DNA of 64,000 nt from Cordilura impudica (GCA_963682025.1 OY821520.1:86349465-86413464); one strand, 5' to 3'; shown: positions 1 through 11,126, counted from the stretch's first letter. Numbers and translations: made by a program. Notes: generated from the sequence alone by a model not told the origin.

Positions 1-304
1 AAAAGACCGATCGGATGAGTGTAAATAACTTTTAGATCACACCGTGACTATGCGTGACTCTGCGTGACTATCCCAAAATTAATCTGCAGTCACAACAAGA
101 CTATGGGCCAAGTTTCAGATCAATTGCATGAGGGGGAATGGGGTTGCCCCATGGCAGACAGACAGACAGGTCAAAAGTCGGGACATCAGAATTCGGTTTA
201 GAGGTGTGGTCCCTTGCCAAAGTTACTTATTTTAATCCCTAGAATATGATTTTCCTTGTCACTTGAGCGGGTTTTTTGCCTCCCTACAAATCGGCCCACC
301 CTAT
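1..304. mobile_element. Half copy of long-TIR MITE (left palindrome arm)
   Basis: Reverse complement of one half of the MITE at 4315-5030, including the CAGACAGACAGACAG tract near 158-172 and the outer TIR ending in CGGCCCACC. It abuts the LINE fragment at the same base as in the right arm (target sequence tatacac at 305-311), so it is the duplicated half of one original insertion. The other half would lie before the window. Confidence 0.8.
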
Positions 305-1000
305 TATACACCCTAGATTTACAAAAATGATTTTAGCATGTATTGTTCGTTTCACAACGTACATGTTTAACTCCACAATCATTACTAGCATCTTTCCAAT
401 GGAATTGAAACATGCCAAAACCAAAACCGGGTAACGAATACCGCCCGTTTGCAATTCTTCCATATCTCTCAAAAGTCTTCGAGCACCTTTTACACAAAGA
501 AATCTTTAGGAATTTAAACGACAACAACTTATTTACAGAGCGTCAATCCGGTTCCAGACCATGTAATATAATGTAATCTAGTTGAGGAGATAAGAAGCAA
601 CACGGATGATGGAAAGATATCTTTGTTGGTTTTATTGGACCACTCGAAGGCATTTGACACGGTGCACCACTCATTTTTATGCCTCAAACTGAAGAAGTTC
701 TTTTAACTTTTCTGCCTTAGCAGTTAGACCCATATTTTCATATCTCAGAAACAGATCCCAATCTGTTGCTTATTGTAGCTCCATCTCAAACTCACTGCAA
801 GTTATAAGAGGCTTACCACAGGGCTCAATCCTTGGACCACTACTTTATTCGATATATGCAAATGAAGAAATTAAATTCTGTAAGATTCAGTTGTAAGCTG
901 ATGAAATTCAGCTATATTTAAGAAAAGATTCAATTATTTCCAAAACTCTAGAACTAAATTATGATCTCAAATGGATTCTAAATTGGGCAACAAATAGCAT
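305..1000 (+). pseudogene. LINE reverse transcriptase fragment (Jockey/CR1-like), left arm
   Basis: Broken reading frames encode part of a non-LTR reverse transcriptase. Recognisable pieces are LLDHSKAFDTVHH (the first catalytic Asp block, near 640-670) and LPQGSILGPLL-type sequence (a shifted frame near 810-850). Frameshifts and stops are frequent. It is the inverted duplicate of 3596-4314 and the same family as the better preserved copy at 25455-26965. It stops near 1000 where a TIR-bounded insertion begins. Not functional. Confidence 0.75.
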
Positions 1001-1955
1001 CGTAGAGATAAAAGATAAAAGAGAGTATAACATTTTGACAAAAGATATTTGAAATATGAAAATACCAAAAAGATGTAGCCTAAAAGTTGAAAAATTATGA
1101 AAAATCAAAATTTTCTTCAAATCCGCTGAAACAAAAACGCTTCTCTCGCCAAATTAAGTACAGGATACATACAGTATTTGACAGTTTTAACCACATATGT
1201 TTTGTTAATAAAACCTTAAAATCCAATCGTTGATTTCGATAAATCTCTTGAACAAAATTTTTGTAAAGTAAAATTGGAGATTTTGTAATAGTGCTAAAAA
1301 AGACGTACCGTTTTGACATTAAGTTAGAACGGCATAATAACAGGCGAGATGCAAAATACTTTACATGAGATCGTTTTGAGATCAGAAGAACGCAAAAATT
1401 TATTCTTGTAAATTATTTCAATGTCTTTAAAAATGTGAGCTCGTTTTTCTTAATCAAGTGGTCTGCGGCGCATTTATTGCCTGGGGAACTTGATATAACT
1501 TGGCTGTTTTTCAACCGATAATAGATTTTATTATTTGGTTTGAAAGGTAATTCCCTCTAGATTACAATTTGATAATTCATTTAATTCAAACGCAACTATT
1601 AATATCAAAATTTTTGTGAAAAATGATTTTTTTTTGATAATTTTTACATATAAATTCATATTTGAAATTTGAACTCAATTCGCGTCCAGAAAGCATTGTC
1701 CGATTTGGCTAAAATTTTGCGTAATAAAGTGCTAGATCCAGTGTCACAAAAATCCGACCCGCACACCTCAAAATCCGACAAAAAATTTTTGTTCATACAA
1801 ACCGCTGTCACCCTAATGTACATCGAATTTAGGTGAATTTCCCATAATCATTGCATTTTCTTATCTTATATTTTTCAGCTATTTGTATTACTCGTCCAAG
1901 AATGGATGCAGTTTCATTATTTGTCTCTTTTACCTTTTATCTCTACTGCGCTAGC
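987..1955. mobile_element. TIR-bounded insertion in the palindrome arm (unclassified MITE-like)
   Basis: Bounded by inverted motifs: GTAGAGATAAAAG-AT-AAAAGAGAG near 1001-1023 and its inverse CTCTTTTACCTTTTATCTCTAC near 1924-1945. No coding capacity seen. The matching copy in the right arm (2778-3598) lacks about 130 bases at its inner end. It interrupts the LINE reverse transcriptase in both arms. Confidence 0.5.
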
Positions 1956-2345
1956 TAAGCTGTATTTTTGAGAGCTTTCTCCCACACTGGTGATCCATAG
2001 AAGGGTCGAGATTGTCAGTCGTGAAAGTAACAGTCTTCGACTCGGCAAAGGTCCTACTACACTTGGCATCATAATAGTCAAAGCATTTTGATACCAGTTG
2101 CCTTCTTATAGGCACCGTCAATATGCTTTTTGAAGTACAGGCGATCATTGATCATAATGCCAATACACTTAATAACCTCCAATGTGATTATTTCGTTACT
2201 GCCACTTATAAGTACAGCAGCGGCCTTGTGTTCTGCCGGATCCAGGTTCATTGACTCCAACTAAATTATTACCATCCGAGTGGCTTCGTTCACTACAATT
2301 TAACTTCTTCCGGGTGCTTCGCCGATTTTCCAAAAGAAATCTACA
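1956..2345 (-). pseudogene. LINE reverse transcriptase fragment in palindrome loop (R1-like)
   Basis: On the minus strand around 2080-2260 a short frame reads like the end of a LINE reverse transcriptase: a K/H-rich AAVLIS-type segment followed by ITLEVIKCIGIMINDRLYF, which resembles the 'K.LGV.ID..L.F..H' block after the catalytic core. A frameshift follows towards 1951. It differs from the LINE in the arms, so it is a separate fragment lying in the loop. Confidence 0.5.
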
Positions 2346-2619
2346 GTCACCAAATATATGGAAAACATTTAGCAGTTGATCATACCTACAAGTAGGAGGT
2401 GGACTTCTCTCAATAATATATTTAAGTGGAAAAGGCAGTGGCCTATTTTATGCCTAGTAAGCTTAGAAAAATCATATTCAGGTTAACTACGGTTTTTAAA
2501 CTTAAGATGTCTATTCTTTTGTATTTTATACACTTTTGTTTCGTTGCTGTTTTGTGAAGAATAAAGACTGTGTATAGTGAGAGAATTGCCATTTAAATTC
2601 AGAACACTTTCGGTCATTT

Positions 2620-2776
2620 CCATTTATATATAAATTTATATAATAATTATATAATTTATATAATAATTATTATTATAAATAATTATTAATAATATTATAA
2701 ATTTATAATAATTATTATAAATTTATATAATAATTATATAATTTATATAATAATTATATAATTATTTTAATAAATA
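2620..2776. repeat. Pure A/T palindromic tract
   Basis: About 155 bases with no G or C apart from the edges, made of TATAATTATATAA-type blocks that are self-complementary at many registers. It sits in the loop of the large inverted repeat. 2346-2619 just before it is unremarkable AT-rich sequence in which I see nothing. Confidence 0.85.
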
Positions 2777-2777
2777 A

Positions 2778-4620
2778 TAGCTAGCTAGCGCAGTAGAGAT
2801 AAAAATTTTTTGTCGGATTTTGAGGTGTGCAGGTCGGATTTTTGTGACACTGGATCTAGCACTTTATTACGCAAAATTTTAGCCAAATCGGACAAAGCTT
2901 TCGGGACGCGCATTGAGTTCAAATTTCAAATATGAATTTATATGTAAAAATTATCAAAAAAAAAATCATTTTTCACAAAAATTTTGATATTAATAGTTGC
3001 GTTTGAATTAAATGAATTATCAAATTGTAATCTAGAGGGAATTACCTTTCAAACCAAATAATAAAATCTATTATCGGTTGAAAAACAGCCAAGTTATATC
3101 AAGTTCCCCAGGCAATAAATGCGTCGCAGACCACTTGATTAAGAAAATCGAGCTCACATTTTAAAGACATTGAAATAATTTACAACAATAATATTTTTGC
3201 ATTCTTCCGATCTCTGAATGATCTCATGTAAAGTATTTTGCATCTTGTCTATTGTTACACCGTTCTAAGTTAATGTCAAAATGGTACGTATTTTTTAGCA
3301 CTATTTCAAAATCACCAATTTTACTTTTACAAAAATTTTGTTCAAAAAATTTATCAAAATCAACGATTGGACTTTAAGGTCTTATTAAAAAAAACATGTG
3401 TGCTTAAAACTGCCAAATACTTAGGTATCCTATTCTTAATTTGGCGAGCGCAGCGTTTTTATTTCAGCGGATTTGAAGAAAAATGTGATTTTTCATAATT
3501 TTTCAACTTTTAGGCTACATCTTTTTGGTATTTTCATATTTCAAATATCTTTTGTCAAAATAATATACTCTCTTTTATCTTTTATCTCTACGACGCTATT
3601 TGTTGCCCAATTTAGAATACATTTGAGATCATAATTTAGTTCTAGGGTTTTGGAAATAATTGAATCTTTTCTTAAATATAGCTGAATTTCATCAGCTTAC
3701 AACTGAATCTTACAGAATTTAATTTCTTCATTGGCATACATCGAATAAAGTAGTGGTCCGAGGATTGAGCCCTTTGGTAAGCCTCTTATAACTTGCAGTG
3801 AGTTTGAGATGGAGCTACAATAAGCAACAGATTGGGATCTGTTTCTGAGATACGAAAATATGGGTCTAACTGCTAAGGCAGAAAAGTTAAAAAAACTTCT
3901 TCAGTATGAGGCATAAAGCGGAGTGGTGCACCGCGTCAAGTGCCTTTGAGTGGTCCAATAAAACCAAAAAAGATATTTTTTTTATCATCTATGTTGCTTC
4001 TTATCTCCTCAGCTACATCAGATAAAACTGTTATACAGTTATGCTGTGGTCTGAAACCGAATTGACGCTCTGTAGGTAAGTTATTGTCGTTTAAATACCC
4101 AAAGATTTGTCTGTGTAAAAGGTGCTCGAAAACTTTTGAGAGAAATGGAAGAAATATAAATGGCCGGTATTTGTTAACCGGTTTTGGTACTGATAAAATT
4201 TTGGCATGATTCCATTCCATTGGAAAGATGCTAGTAATTATTGTGGAGTTAAACATGTACGTTATGAAACGACCAATACATGGTAAAATCATTTTTGTAA
4301 ATCTAGGGTGTATAATTGGGTGGGCCGATTTGTAGGGAGGCAAAAAACCCGCTCAAGTGACAAGGAAAATCATATTCTAGGGATCAAAATAAGAAACTTT
4401 GCCCAAGGAACCATACCTCTAAACCGAATTCTGATGTCCCGACTTTTGACCTGTCTGTCTGTCTGCCATGGGGCAACCCCATTCCCCCTCATGCAATTGA
4501 TCTGAAACTTGGCACATAGTCTTGTTGTGACTGCAGATTAATTTTGGGGTAGTCACGCAGAGTCACGCATAGTCACGGAGTGATCTAAAATTTATTTACA
4601 CTCATCCGATCAGTCTTTTT
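2778..4620 (-). repeat. Right arm of the very large inverted repeat
   Basis: Inverted partner of 1-1955. It holds, from the inside out, the TIR-bounded insertion (about 2778-3598), LINE reverse transcriptase sequence (3596-4314) and the first 300 bases of the MITE that runs 4315-5030. The loop between the arms is about 820 bases. Mismatches spread along the arms argue against a simple assembly echo. Confidence 0.9.
3596..4314 (-). pseudogene. LINE reverse transcriptase fragment (Jockey/CR1-like), right arm
   Basis: The best frame, about 135 codons at 3936-4343, encodes the N-terminal half of a non-LTR reverse transcriptase: PRFTKMILP (linker to RT), the YRPF-I-LPFLSKVFEHLL block, and FGFRPQHNCITVL. 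Further down stops interrupt the catalytic region. Its upstream part lies beyond the MITE at 5031-5870: when the MITE is removed the codons rejoin as GLDSIH then PRFTK. Decayed and non-functional. Confidence 0.8.
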
Positions 4621-5030
4621 GAATAACATAACATAGTCAAGGCGTATGATTATTATTTATTAGCAAAGTAGAAGATACGTATACGTATGAGTGCTAATTT
4701 TAATATTAAATCAAACATAGTCAGCCCAATTCAAAACAAAAATGGTAATTTTTTAAAATGTTTGTATGGGCAACCCCCAGGGGGGTTCCAGGGCGTGTGC
4801 CACTGGCATGGGTGGGTCGGCCCTCCAAAGTTAGTGGGGGTTGATCATACATTTGGACTCGATTGGGGCATTCTAAATGGGTTAAAGTGAGACAGACAGA
4901 CAGACAGGCCAAAAGTCGGGACATCAGAATTCGTTTTCGAGGTATGGTTCCTCGGGCAAAGTTTCTTATTTTGATTCCAAGAATACGATTTTCCTTGTCA
5001 CTAGGGCGATTTTTAAATCGACCCGCCCTA
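4315..5030. mobile_element. Long-TIR MITE, copy 1 (716 bp)
   Basis: Ends are inverted repeats of roughly 190 bp starting T(A/T)GGG(C/T)GGG(T/C)CGATTT, each arm including the conserved block AAGTGACAAGGAAAATCAT and a CAGACAGACAGACAG tract. It is flanked by gtgtata at 4308-4314 and 5031-5037, a 7-bp perfect target duplication (8 bp with one mismatch). No transposase. A second copy lies at 42696-43382 with a perfect 8-bp duplication. An 8-bp duplication fits hAT- or P-type transposition; the superfamily is inference. Confidence 0.85.
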
Positions 5031-5870
5031 GTGTATACTATCAAGGCCCACCCACTGCGATTTAATAGCATTGAAATTTGCGCCTATCTCTGTTAGTGTT
5101 ATACAGTGAAAGCTAAATTTAGGAAGATTTGGATTGTTACACGGAAAATCTTCACAGAATTCGTTATTTACGACTGGTAGAGTAATATTTACAAAAGCTT
5201 CACTTAGCGCATTAATGTCAACATTCATTGACTGATGAATTGTCTTATTTATTGGCGTATTTGTTTCAAGGTTTTTTTACTTCCAATAGCTGTATTAAAT
5301 TTGTTAAAATAATAAGAAGACTTATCATGCTTAGTTTGGCAACAACCGCTTTCTTGGCCATCTTACTTTCATCGTGATATTCTGATATCCTGTAACTTTT
5401 CCACTTCTGATACAGATTATCACGGTGTTTTATTAACATCTTGGTATCCATTGTAACCCAATAGTTTTAATAGTTTTCGTTTTGTTGAGTAGATGTTTGT
5501 TCTAAATTCTTTAAATTTTACCATTAAGAAATGACAGTTGTTGTACAATAGTCGCTAAATTGAAAATTTGATCCCATGGAGTAGAGCAAAGATCATATCC
5601 CAAAGCCAATATATCAATATTATTAACATCACGATAAGTAAATGTTGGGGCTGGAGCTGCTAACTGATCATAATTAAAGACCGTACTTTTATTCTTTCAT
5701 TACTGGTAAAGAAAAGATCAAGCAATGTACTATTTGTTAAAGTGACATGTGTAGGTCTCATTGTGTTGAGAGCTGACAAGCTAAACATCATATCAAGTCG
5801 CAAGATTTGAGTCATCGAAAAGATTTTTACTAAATATCTACTATTTCATTAACTAATGTCCGCAGACAAA
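5031..5870 (-). pseudogene. LINE endonuclease C-terminus and linker (same LINE as 3596-4314)
   Basis: Minus-strand frames give, in order, SLSALNTMRPTHVTLTN...LLDLFFTSNE (the end of the AP-type endonuclease), a TPWDQIFNL segment, the basic linker with HRDNLYQKWKSYR near 5400, and INALSEAFVNITLPVVN...EIGANFNAIKS leading into the reverse transcriptase. Several frameshifts and stops. The next codons are on the other side of the MITE. Length and order match Jockey/CR1-type ORF2 proteins. Confidence 0.75.
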
Positions 5871-5940
5871 AATTTTAACTAGATAAAATTTATTCTGATA
5901 TTGTGTGTTGATTTTACTGACACTATATATTGAGTGCTCT

Positions 5941-6726
5941 TTATACCCTATACCACTATGTGGTTTGGGTATAATGACTTTTTGCTGCTGTTTGTAACAA
6001 CCAAAAATATTTGACCCTGACCCATCTTTAATTATACCGATCGAATCAGAATCACTTTTTGAGTTAATTTAACAATGTCCGTCCGTCCGTCCGTCCGTCT
6101 GTGTGTCAATGTAAACCTTGTAATCAAACTGCAGGTCGCAAATATGAATATATATATGGATGAAATTTGGCATATAAGCTTTTATCGGCCATGGGATGAA
6201 CGCTACTGAAATTGGTGGGAATCGGTCCATGTTCAGACCTAGCCCCCATACAAATTACCCCTATGAAATCGACATAAATTGCCATAACATCCAAATTGTC
6301 ATATAGATCTTACCCAAATTGGGTTTGTATGCATTCATAACATCCACTAATGAGTAGTCCAAAAATGATCCCTTTGGCCCCATATAGAGCTGCGTCCCGA
6401 TATTCACTTAAATCTATTAAAAAACAAAAATATTGCATTGATTCTTCTCAAATTTTGTTTGTATATGTTTTTGCAAAATACAAGAGACGCTACCAACCAT
6501 GGTCAGGATCGGTCCATTTTTGGACCTAGTTCCCATATAGATATAGCATCCGATATGAACTTTTTCATATCTGCAGCCAAAAAAAAAATGATAAAAATCC
6601 CATTCAAATTTGGTTTTTGCTTATTTTCTATGTCCAGTTAGTTGGGCCTAAGAGATAGGGTTTCTAAACGCATGGTATAGGGTATCATATAGTCGGTCTA
6701 GACCGACTATAATTTTCTTACTTGTT
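5941..6726 (-). mobile_element. mini-me/DINE-1-like element, full-length copy A
   Basis: Non-coding element of about 785 bp. Canonical order (read on minus) is ACAAGTAAG, a palindrome TAGTCGGTCTAGACCGACTA, several conserved blocks, a GGAC/GTCC tetranucleotide microsatellite (here about 5 units), then CACATAGTGGTATAGGGTATAA. This arrangement matches the dipteran mini-me elements, which carry GTCY microsatellites, and DINE-1-type Helitron relatives. Short ORFs inside it have no support. This copy keeps both ends. Confidence 0.85.
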
Positions 6727-7090
6727 TTAAAATGTTGAATTAAAATTTGTATATGATTAATATCCCTTTGCAAACAATAACATCAGTTATTTAATTAACA
6801 TAATGACGAAATATTTATGTCAAATTGTTGACATACAAATATATTTTATAACTAACTAAACTAAATATACTTTCAAAGATCGTCGATGACTGGCTTAAGC
6901 TTTATACTAACTAGCTTTTTATATTTTGAAAGTCTCATGAAGTATGATGTAGAACTACTTTTACTTTTACTGCGGGATATCACCATACAAGATATGGATT
7001 TTTTTTCAAATTAATTAATTATTCTTGTTTTCAATATAAATTGTGGAGGGCAAATTAAAAATTTAATTTTTATGGTTCTTTAATGCAACA
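6727..7090. other. AT-rich interval, nothing recognised
   Basis: Between mini-me copy A and Gly-rich gene 1 I see no ORF, repeat or RNA gene. The last bases are likely the 3' flank of Gly-rich gene 1: they resemble the sequence downstream of genes 2 and 3. Confidence 0.5.
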
Positions 7091-7140
7091 GTTTCCTTTT
7101 TATTATTTTTTTCGTTCAAGTTTAGTTTCAGTTTAACTTT

Positions 7141-7609
7141 TTACTTCCCCCAAGCCCAACCGCCATGACCGCCACCATATCCACCACCACCATATCCACC
7201 GCCACCATAGCCGCCACCACTGCCGCCGCCATAACCGCCACCATAACCGCCGCCATGGCCTCCTCCGTAACCGCCACCGGTAGAAATAACTTTAATAACT
7301 CTGACACTGCCGCCGCCATGTCCTCCTCCATAGCCACCTCCTCCATAACCACCACCTCCATAACCACCACCTCCATAACCACCTCCTCCAGAACCACCTC
7401 CGTAGCCCCCTCTATGGCCACCTCCATAACCGCCACCACCAAAACCGCCACCACCACCGTAGCCGCCACCACCTCTCAGAAATCCAGCGCTTACAGAGGC
7501 AAGAACGCAGGCTAAAGCCAACACAGCGACAAAAACCTACAAGAAGAAATCCAACAAAAATTACTTTATTCACTTATTATCACTAAACTGCTTCCAAACT
7601 TACTTTCAT
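7141..7609 (-). CDS. Glycine-rich secreted (cuticle-like) protein 1
   Basis: Two exons. Exon 1 codes only Met-Lys (7604-7609), followed by donor GTAAGT; a 67-base intron ends TTCTTGTAG and exon 2 runs 7536-7141 with stop TAA. The 133-residue product starts MKVFVAVLALACVLASVSA, a clear signal peptide with cleavage likely after the Ala. The rest is GGYGGG/GGGGYGG repeats with one non-glycine patch, VRVIKVIST, near the middle, and the end GGWAWGK. Gly/Tyr-rich secreted proteins of this kind are known from insect cuticle and other extracellular matrices; a structural role is inference. Poly(A) signal AATAAA at 7098-7103 and TATA box at 7666-7674 are conserved in the two paralogues. Other-frame readings through the repeat (Val/Met-rich, Thr/Ala-rich) are artefacts. 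Confidence 0.93.
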
Positions 7610-7665
7610 TGTGCTTAAAGTTTTGTATTGATTTCAAAACTAAATTGACTTTGAATACTTCATGT

Positions 7666-7674
7666 CTTTATATA
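7666..7674 (-). promoter_or_regulatory. TATA box of Gly-rich gene 1
   Basis: Minus-strand TATATAAAG about 57 bases upstream of the start codon, placing transcription start near 7640. The same nonamer sits at the same distance in genes 2 and 3. Confidence 0.8.
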
Positions 7675-7680
7675 CATTTG

Positions 7681-8030
7681 CGGAGTATTCAAAACGCTTC
7701 TATTTTTTTTTTTTTGCCTCCTCAAATATAAGGAAATAACCATAATCTTCTGAAACTCACCCTACACGTCTTCTCCAATAAAAGTTTAGAACAAGTTTTT
7801 TTTTTTTACATAAAAGTTTGCATCATTTGTCTTTAGAATGGGTTTAAAAGAAAAACAAGACAAACGAGCATCTTAACAGACAATTAAATCGTTAGTTTCA
7901 ATTTACATCATTTCAATACTAATTTAAATTAAATGAAAAGAGGTTGTGTTATTCAACACAATTAGTAAATGTTATTTCTGGTATATTTTTAGGAAGAACT
8001 TATTAAATCTATATAATTACAGAATTACTT
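7681..8030. repeat. Upstream block shared by the three Gly-rich genes
   Basis: Blocks such as CGTCTTCTCCA, TTTGCATCATTTGTC, ATGGGTTTAAAAG and the end GTATATTTTTAGG are found in the same order upstream of gene 2 (38281-38640) and gene 3 (59880-60235). The duplicated unit therefore reaches about 350-400 bases upstream and probably carries the shared enhancer. The gene-proximal part is the best conserved. Confidence 0.75.
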
Positions 8031-8454
8031 ACTCGCTGATTCGATAAAGTTGTAACGCAAAAAAGATAAATGTTTTCACATGAACTGAAATTCGATTGAT
8101 TTTCATTGAAGCAAATAGCAAGATCGCAAAAGAGCACATTGCACAATTGCACTATCGGCATAAGGCAAAATTACAAAATTTAGCGTTTTTGTAAAAACAA
8201 AAATTGGAGAAATACATAAACACCCAAATGTAAAATAGAAATATAGCTAAACCACAAAACTAAAAATCGCTATGTCTTGAAAGGCGAAAAATCGTAAGAA
8301 TGCAAAAAATTTTAGAATGGTTTAAATTTTGCCACCTCACTGAAACACACCATCTAAATTCCGCACTAACTATTTTTAGGTTCGCCACATTAAAAAATTA
8401 TCGCTCATGTTATAAAAGCAAAGCGTTGGAAAGAAAATGGTTGAGATTTGGCCC
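8031..8454. other. AT-rich interval with degenerate CAAAATCGC-like units
   Basis: 8100-8300 is a loose series of aaaatcgcaaaa-like words also seen at 54940-55070 and 60380-60640. No supported coding sequence. Confidence 0.4.
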
Positions 8455-8855
8455 CTTCTTTAAGGCGGGGGTTAGGTTTTAAAAGTTAAAAAAAGTCGTA
8501 TTTTCATAATTCTTTTTTGAAGATATGAATATTGTTGGATTACTTATATCATGTACACATTATAGCATAACATTTGAAGAATCTTAGAAAAAATTTCCAA
8601 TTAAAAAGTTTAATAAACAAGTCCGTGACAGCGAATCTCCTGAGACGTTGTTGTTTTGCGGTGAACATCATAACTCTTTACCGGATCATGTGAAATAAAA
8701 AAGTCGAAATGCGTTTGAAAGGTAACATGTTTCCTGAGGTAGTGAGGAAGGGATTTTTAATTTTTTTTTTTTTTTGGCAGCATTTTGAAGTGAAAAACGA
8801 TTTTTGGTATAAAATTTCGGGAATTTTTTGTTAAAAAATGGGGAAGAAAATGGAA
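8455..8855 (-). repeat. Unclassified interspersed repeat R58, split copy (part 1)
   Basis: Matches 58850-59165 in inverted orientation, with long words in common such as CGAATCTCC/GGAGATTCG next to GTTGTTTT, GATCATGTGAAATAAAAA and TTTTGAAGTGAAAAAC. The remainder of this copy is at 11889-12015, on the other side of piggyBac-1, so the transposon lies inside it. Confidence 0.7.
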
Positions 8856-8949
8856 TTAAAAAACCCCTGGCAACAATATGCGTTTGCTATTAAAATTTTT
8901 AAGACATAAATGATAGTCATATATTTATATTATATAAAATTCATTTTAT

Positions 8950-9288
8950 TTATGAATGAAATAATGCAAGGCAATTACGATTTTCGTTGTGGCAAAAAGA
9001 AACCTTGCATTTGGTACACTCACTCCTTGAAAATCCATTGCAACCTGGAAGCTTGCATCCATTTTTAGAACCGCATCGAATTTCGTCATGGCCTATACCA
9101 TCCGTCCGAATATCCTGCGGCGGTTCAGATTTCATGAGATATCGATGTTTCTTAGCCTCTATCTGCATTTTCCTACGGTTGAGGGTTTTCCCTTTTATTT
9201 CCGTTATACGTTTTAAAGCCTGATATTGTGTAATTTGGGTATTTTCTGTATACAGTATCCATGAATGGATTACTGCCAAATTAATCAT
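8950..9288 (-). pseudogene. piggyBac transposase, C-terminal part
   Basis: 112 codons. They cover the end of the transposase: a hydrophobic NLAVIHSWILY segment, a basic linker and the cysteine-rich C-terminal domain (CGSKNGCKLPGC, CTKCKVSFC, then NRNCLALFH). That Cys/His pattern is the zinc-binding tail typical of piggyBac transposases. The frame upstream is broken, so no enzyme is made from this copy. Confidence 0.85.
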
Positions 9289-10211
9289 GCGATAAAATAA
9301 TCGATTGTACTAGATGTCCATGAGGTCAAGTCCTCCCATATGGGCGTTGCAATCTTTTAATATTTTTGGACACGCTATTGAAATTTGTCTCTTCTGCTTT
9401 TTTTCAAATCTACATATTTGCAGTTTCGGCTGGTTCAGCGCCCACATCAGTTGACGGTAATGCGACTAGTTTATTGTCTTTCCAGGATGTCACTGAAATA
9501 TTCACACTTTGGTAATCAGCAACTTGTTCCTCATAGGTTCCTCGAGCAACAGATTGTTTCATGTATTATTTTGTAGCCGGAAATTTGCAGTTCTTTCCTA
9601 GCCGGTTCCTTTGAAAAGTATTCAACACATATATTTCTTGAGTCCATAGGTAATTCAGTAGAGGAACAGACATGTAAAAATTATCGATATATATGTTGTG
9701 GTTCATTTTGCGACTACGCCGATATCAGGTTAACCAGATAACTTGTCAACATTTTGCTTAACTGAATATATTTAAAAAATATATGCATATCCATTTGTTG
9801 GGTAAGTATTGTTTCATAAAATGTGCTACCTTAGTGGAACACGTTTGCTCATCCAAAGAAAGCATTTGTTCAAATCTTCAAGTTTCCATAAATGATCTTA
9901 TTATATGAAGACGCTCATGGTACGGAATACTAATAGGTTTGTGCTGTCAACTATCAGTGAAATAAATTACTGACCTTATTTTCTCAAATCTGTTTAGCGT
10001 CATCGTCTGTTATATATCATTGAAGCCATTTTAGCCCAGTAGGATCTCACATTTGGTTAATGGTACACTGACCTAAATATGATGATACCTAAAAATTGAC
10101 GGATTTCTTTATCATTTACAGGAGGTCAGTTGCAGACCATTTTTTGCGTGATATATAAATACTTTGTTTAACAATGACACTGAGGATATCCTCATTTATA
10201 AATTCAGAACA

Positions 10212-11008
10212 AACAAGTAAGAAAATTATAGTCGGTCTAGACCGACTATAAGATACCCTATACCATGCGTTTAGATACCCTATCTCTTAGGCCCAACTAA
10301 CTGGACATTGAAAATAAGCAAAAACCAAATTTGAGTGGGATCTTTATTAATTTTTTTTGGGTGCAGATATGAAAAAGTTCATATCGGATGCTATATCTAT
10401 AAAGGGACTTGGTCCAAAAATGGACCGATCCTGATCATGTTTGGTAAAGTCTCTTGTATTTTGCAAAAATATGTACAAACAAAATTTGAGAAGAATCAGT
10501 GCAATATTTTTGTTTTTTAATAGATTTAAGTGAAGATCGGGAAGCAGCTCTATATGGGGTCAAAGGGATCATTTTTGGACTACTCATTAGTGGATGTAAT
10601 GAACGCATACAAACCCAATTTCAGTAAGATCTATATGACAATTTGGATCTTATGGCAATTTATGTCGATTTCATATGGGTAATTTGTATGGGGGCTAGGG
10701 CTGAACATGGACCGATTCTCACCAATTTCAATAGCGTTCATCCCATGGCCGATAAAAGCTTATATACCAAATTTCGTCAAAATATATTCATATTTGCGAC
10801 CTGCTGTTTGATTACAAGCTTTACATGGACACACAGACGGACGGACGGACGGACGGACGGACGGACGGACATTGTTAAATCAACTCAGAAAGTGGTTCTG
10901 ATTCGATCGGTATAATTAAAGATGGGTCTAAGTCAAATATTTTTGGTTGTTACAAACAGCAGCACAAAGTCATTATACCCTATACCACATAGTGGTATAG
11001 GGTATAAA
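10212..11008 (+). mobile_element. mini-me/DINE-1-like copy B, inside piggyBac-1
   Basis: Full-length plus-strand copy with about eight GGAC units near 10840-10870. piggyBac-2 provides the empty site: six A/T bases between CAGAAC and TTGGAATGG (18923-18941, inverted). Here three A's remain on the left and five on the right, so the insertion added the element plus two A's, with no longer target duplication. Confidence 0.9.
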
Positions 11009-11126
11009 AATTGGAATGGAGTGTCAAGTGTAGTTAATCGGGGTACAAGTTTTTGTTGCGCATAAAACGTATGCGATCTGCACTGTATTCCAAATTTCGC
11101 TTTTTCTATATAAGTTCAATGCTTCG

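Larger units (their letters stand above)
1..1955 (+). repeat. Left arm of a very large inverted repeat
   Basis: This arm is the reverse complement of 2778-4620 with only a few percent mismatch and some indels; base 1 pairs with about base 4619. Going inward it holds a half MITE (1-304), a broken LINE reverse transcriptase (305-1000) and a TIR-bounded insertion (about 990-1955). The arm is cut by the window edge, so it may continue outside. About 130 bases at its inner end (1791-1925) have no partner in the right arm. The shared MITE/LINE junction in both arms shows the duplication happened after that insertion. Confidence 0.9.

Noticed and set aside
1..4620. Inverted repeat as a pure assembly artefact
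   Set aside because: The arms differ by a few percent with indels and one lacks a 130-base segment, which an assembly echo would not show; long reads would still be needed for proof.
7128..7515. Val/Met-rich and Thr/Ala-rich frames over Gly-rich gene 1 (and the same at 37646-38087 and 59390-59699)
   Set aside because: They are alternative readings of the GGN GGN TAT repeat; only the minus frame with signal peptide, intron and stop shared by three paralogues is credible.
8300..8482. 60-codon plus-strand frame
   Set aside because: AT-rich, no recognisable domain, no splice or promoter support.
10643..10915. Frames of 90-100 codons ending in DGRTDGRTDIVKSTQK in mini-me copies
   Set aside because: They translate the GGAC microsatellite and flanks, recur only because the element is repeated, and lack conservation in other copies.
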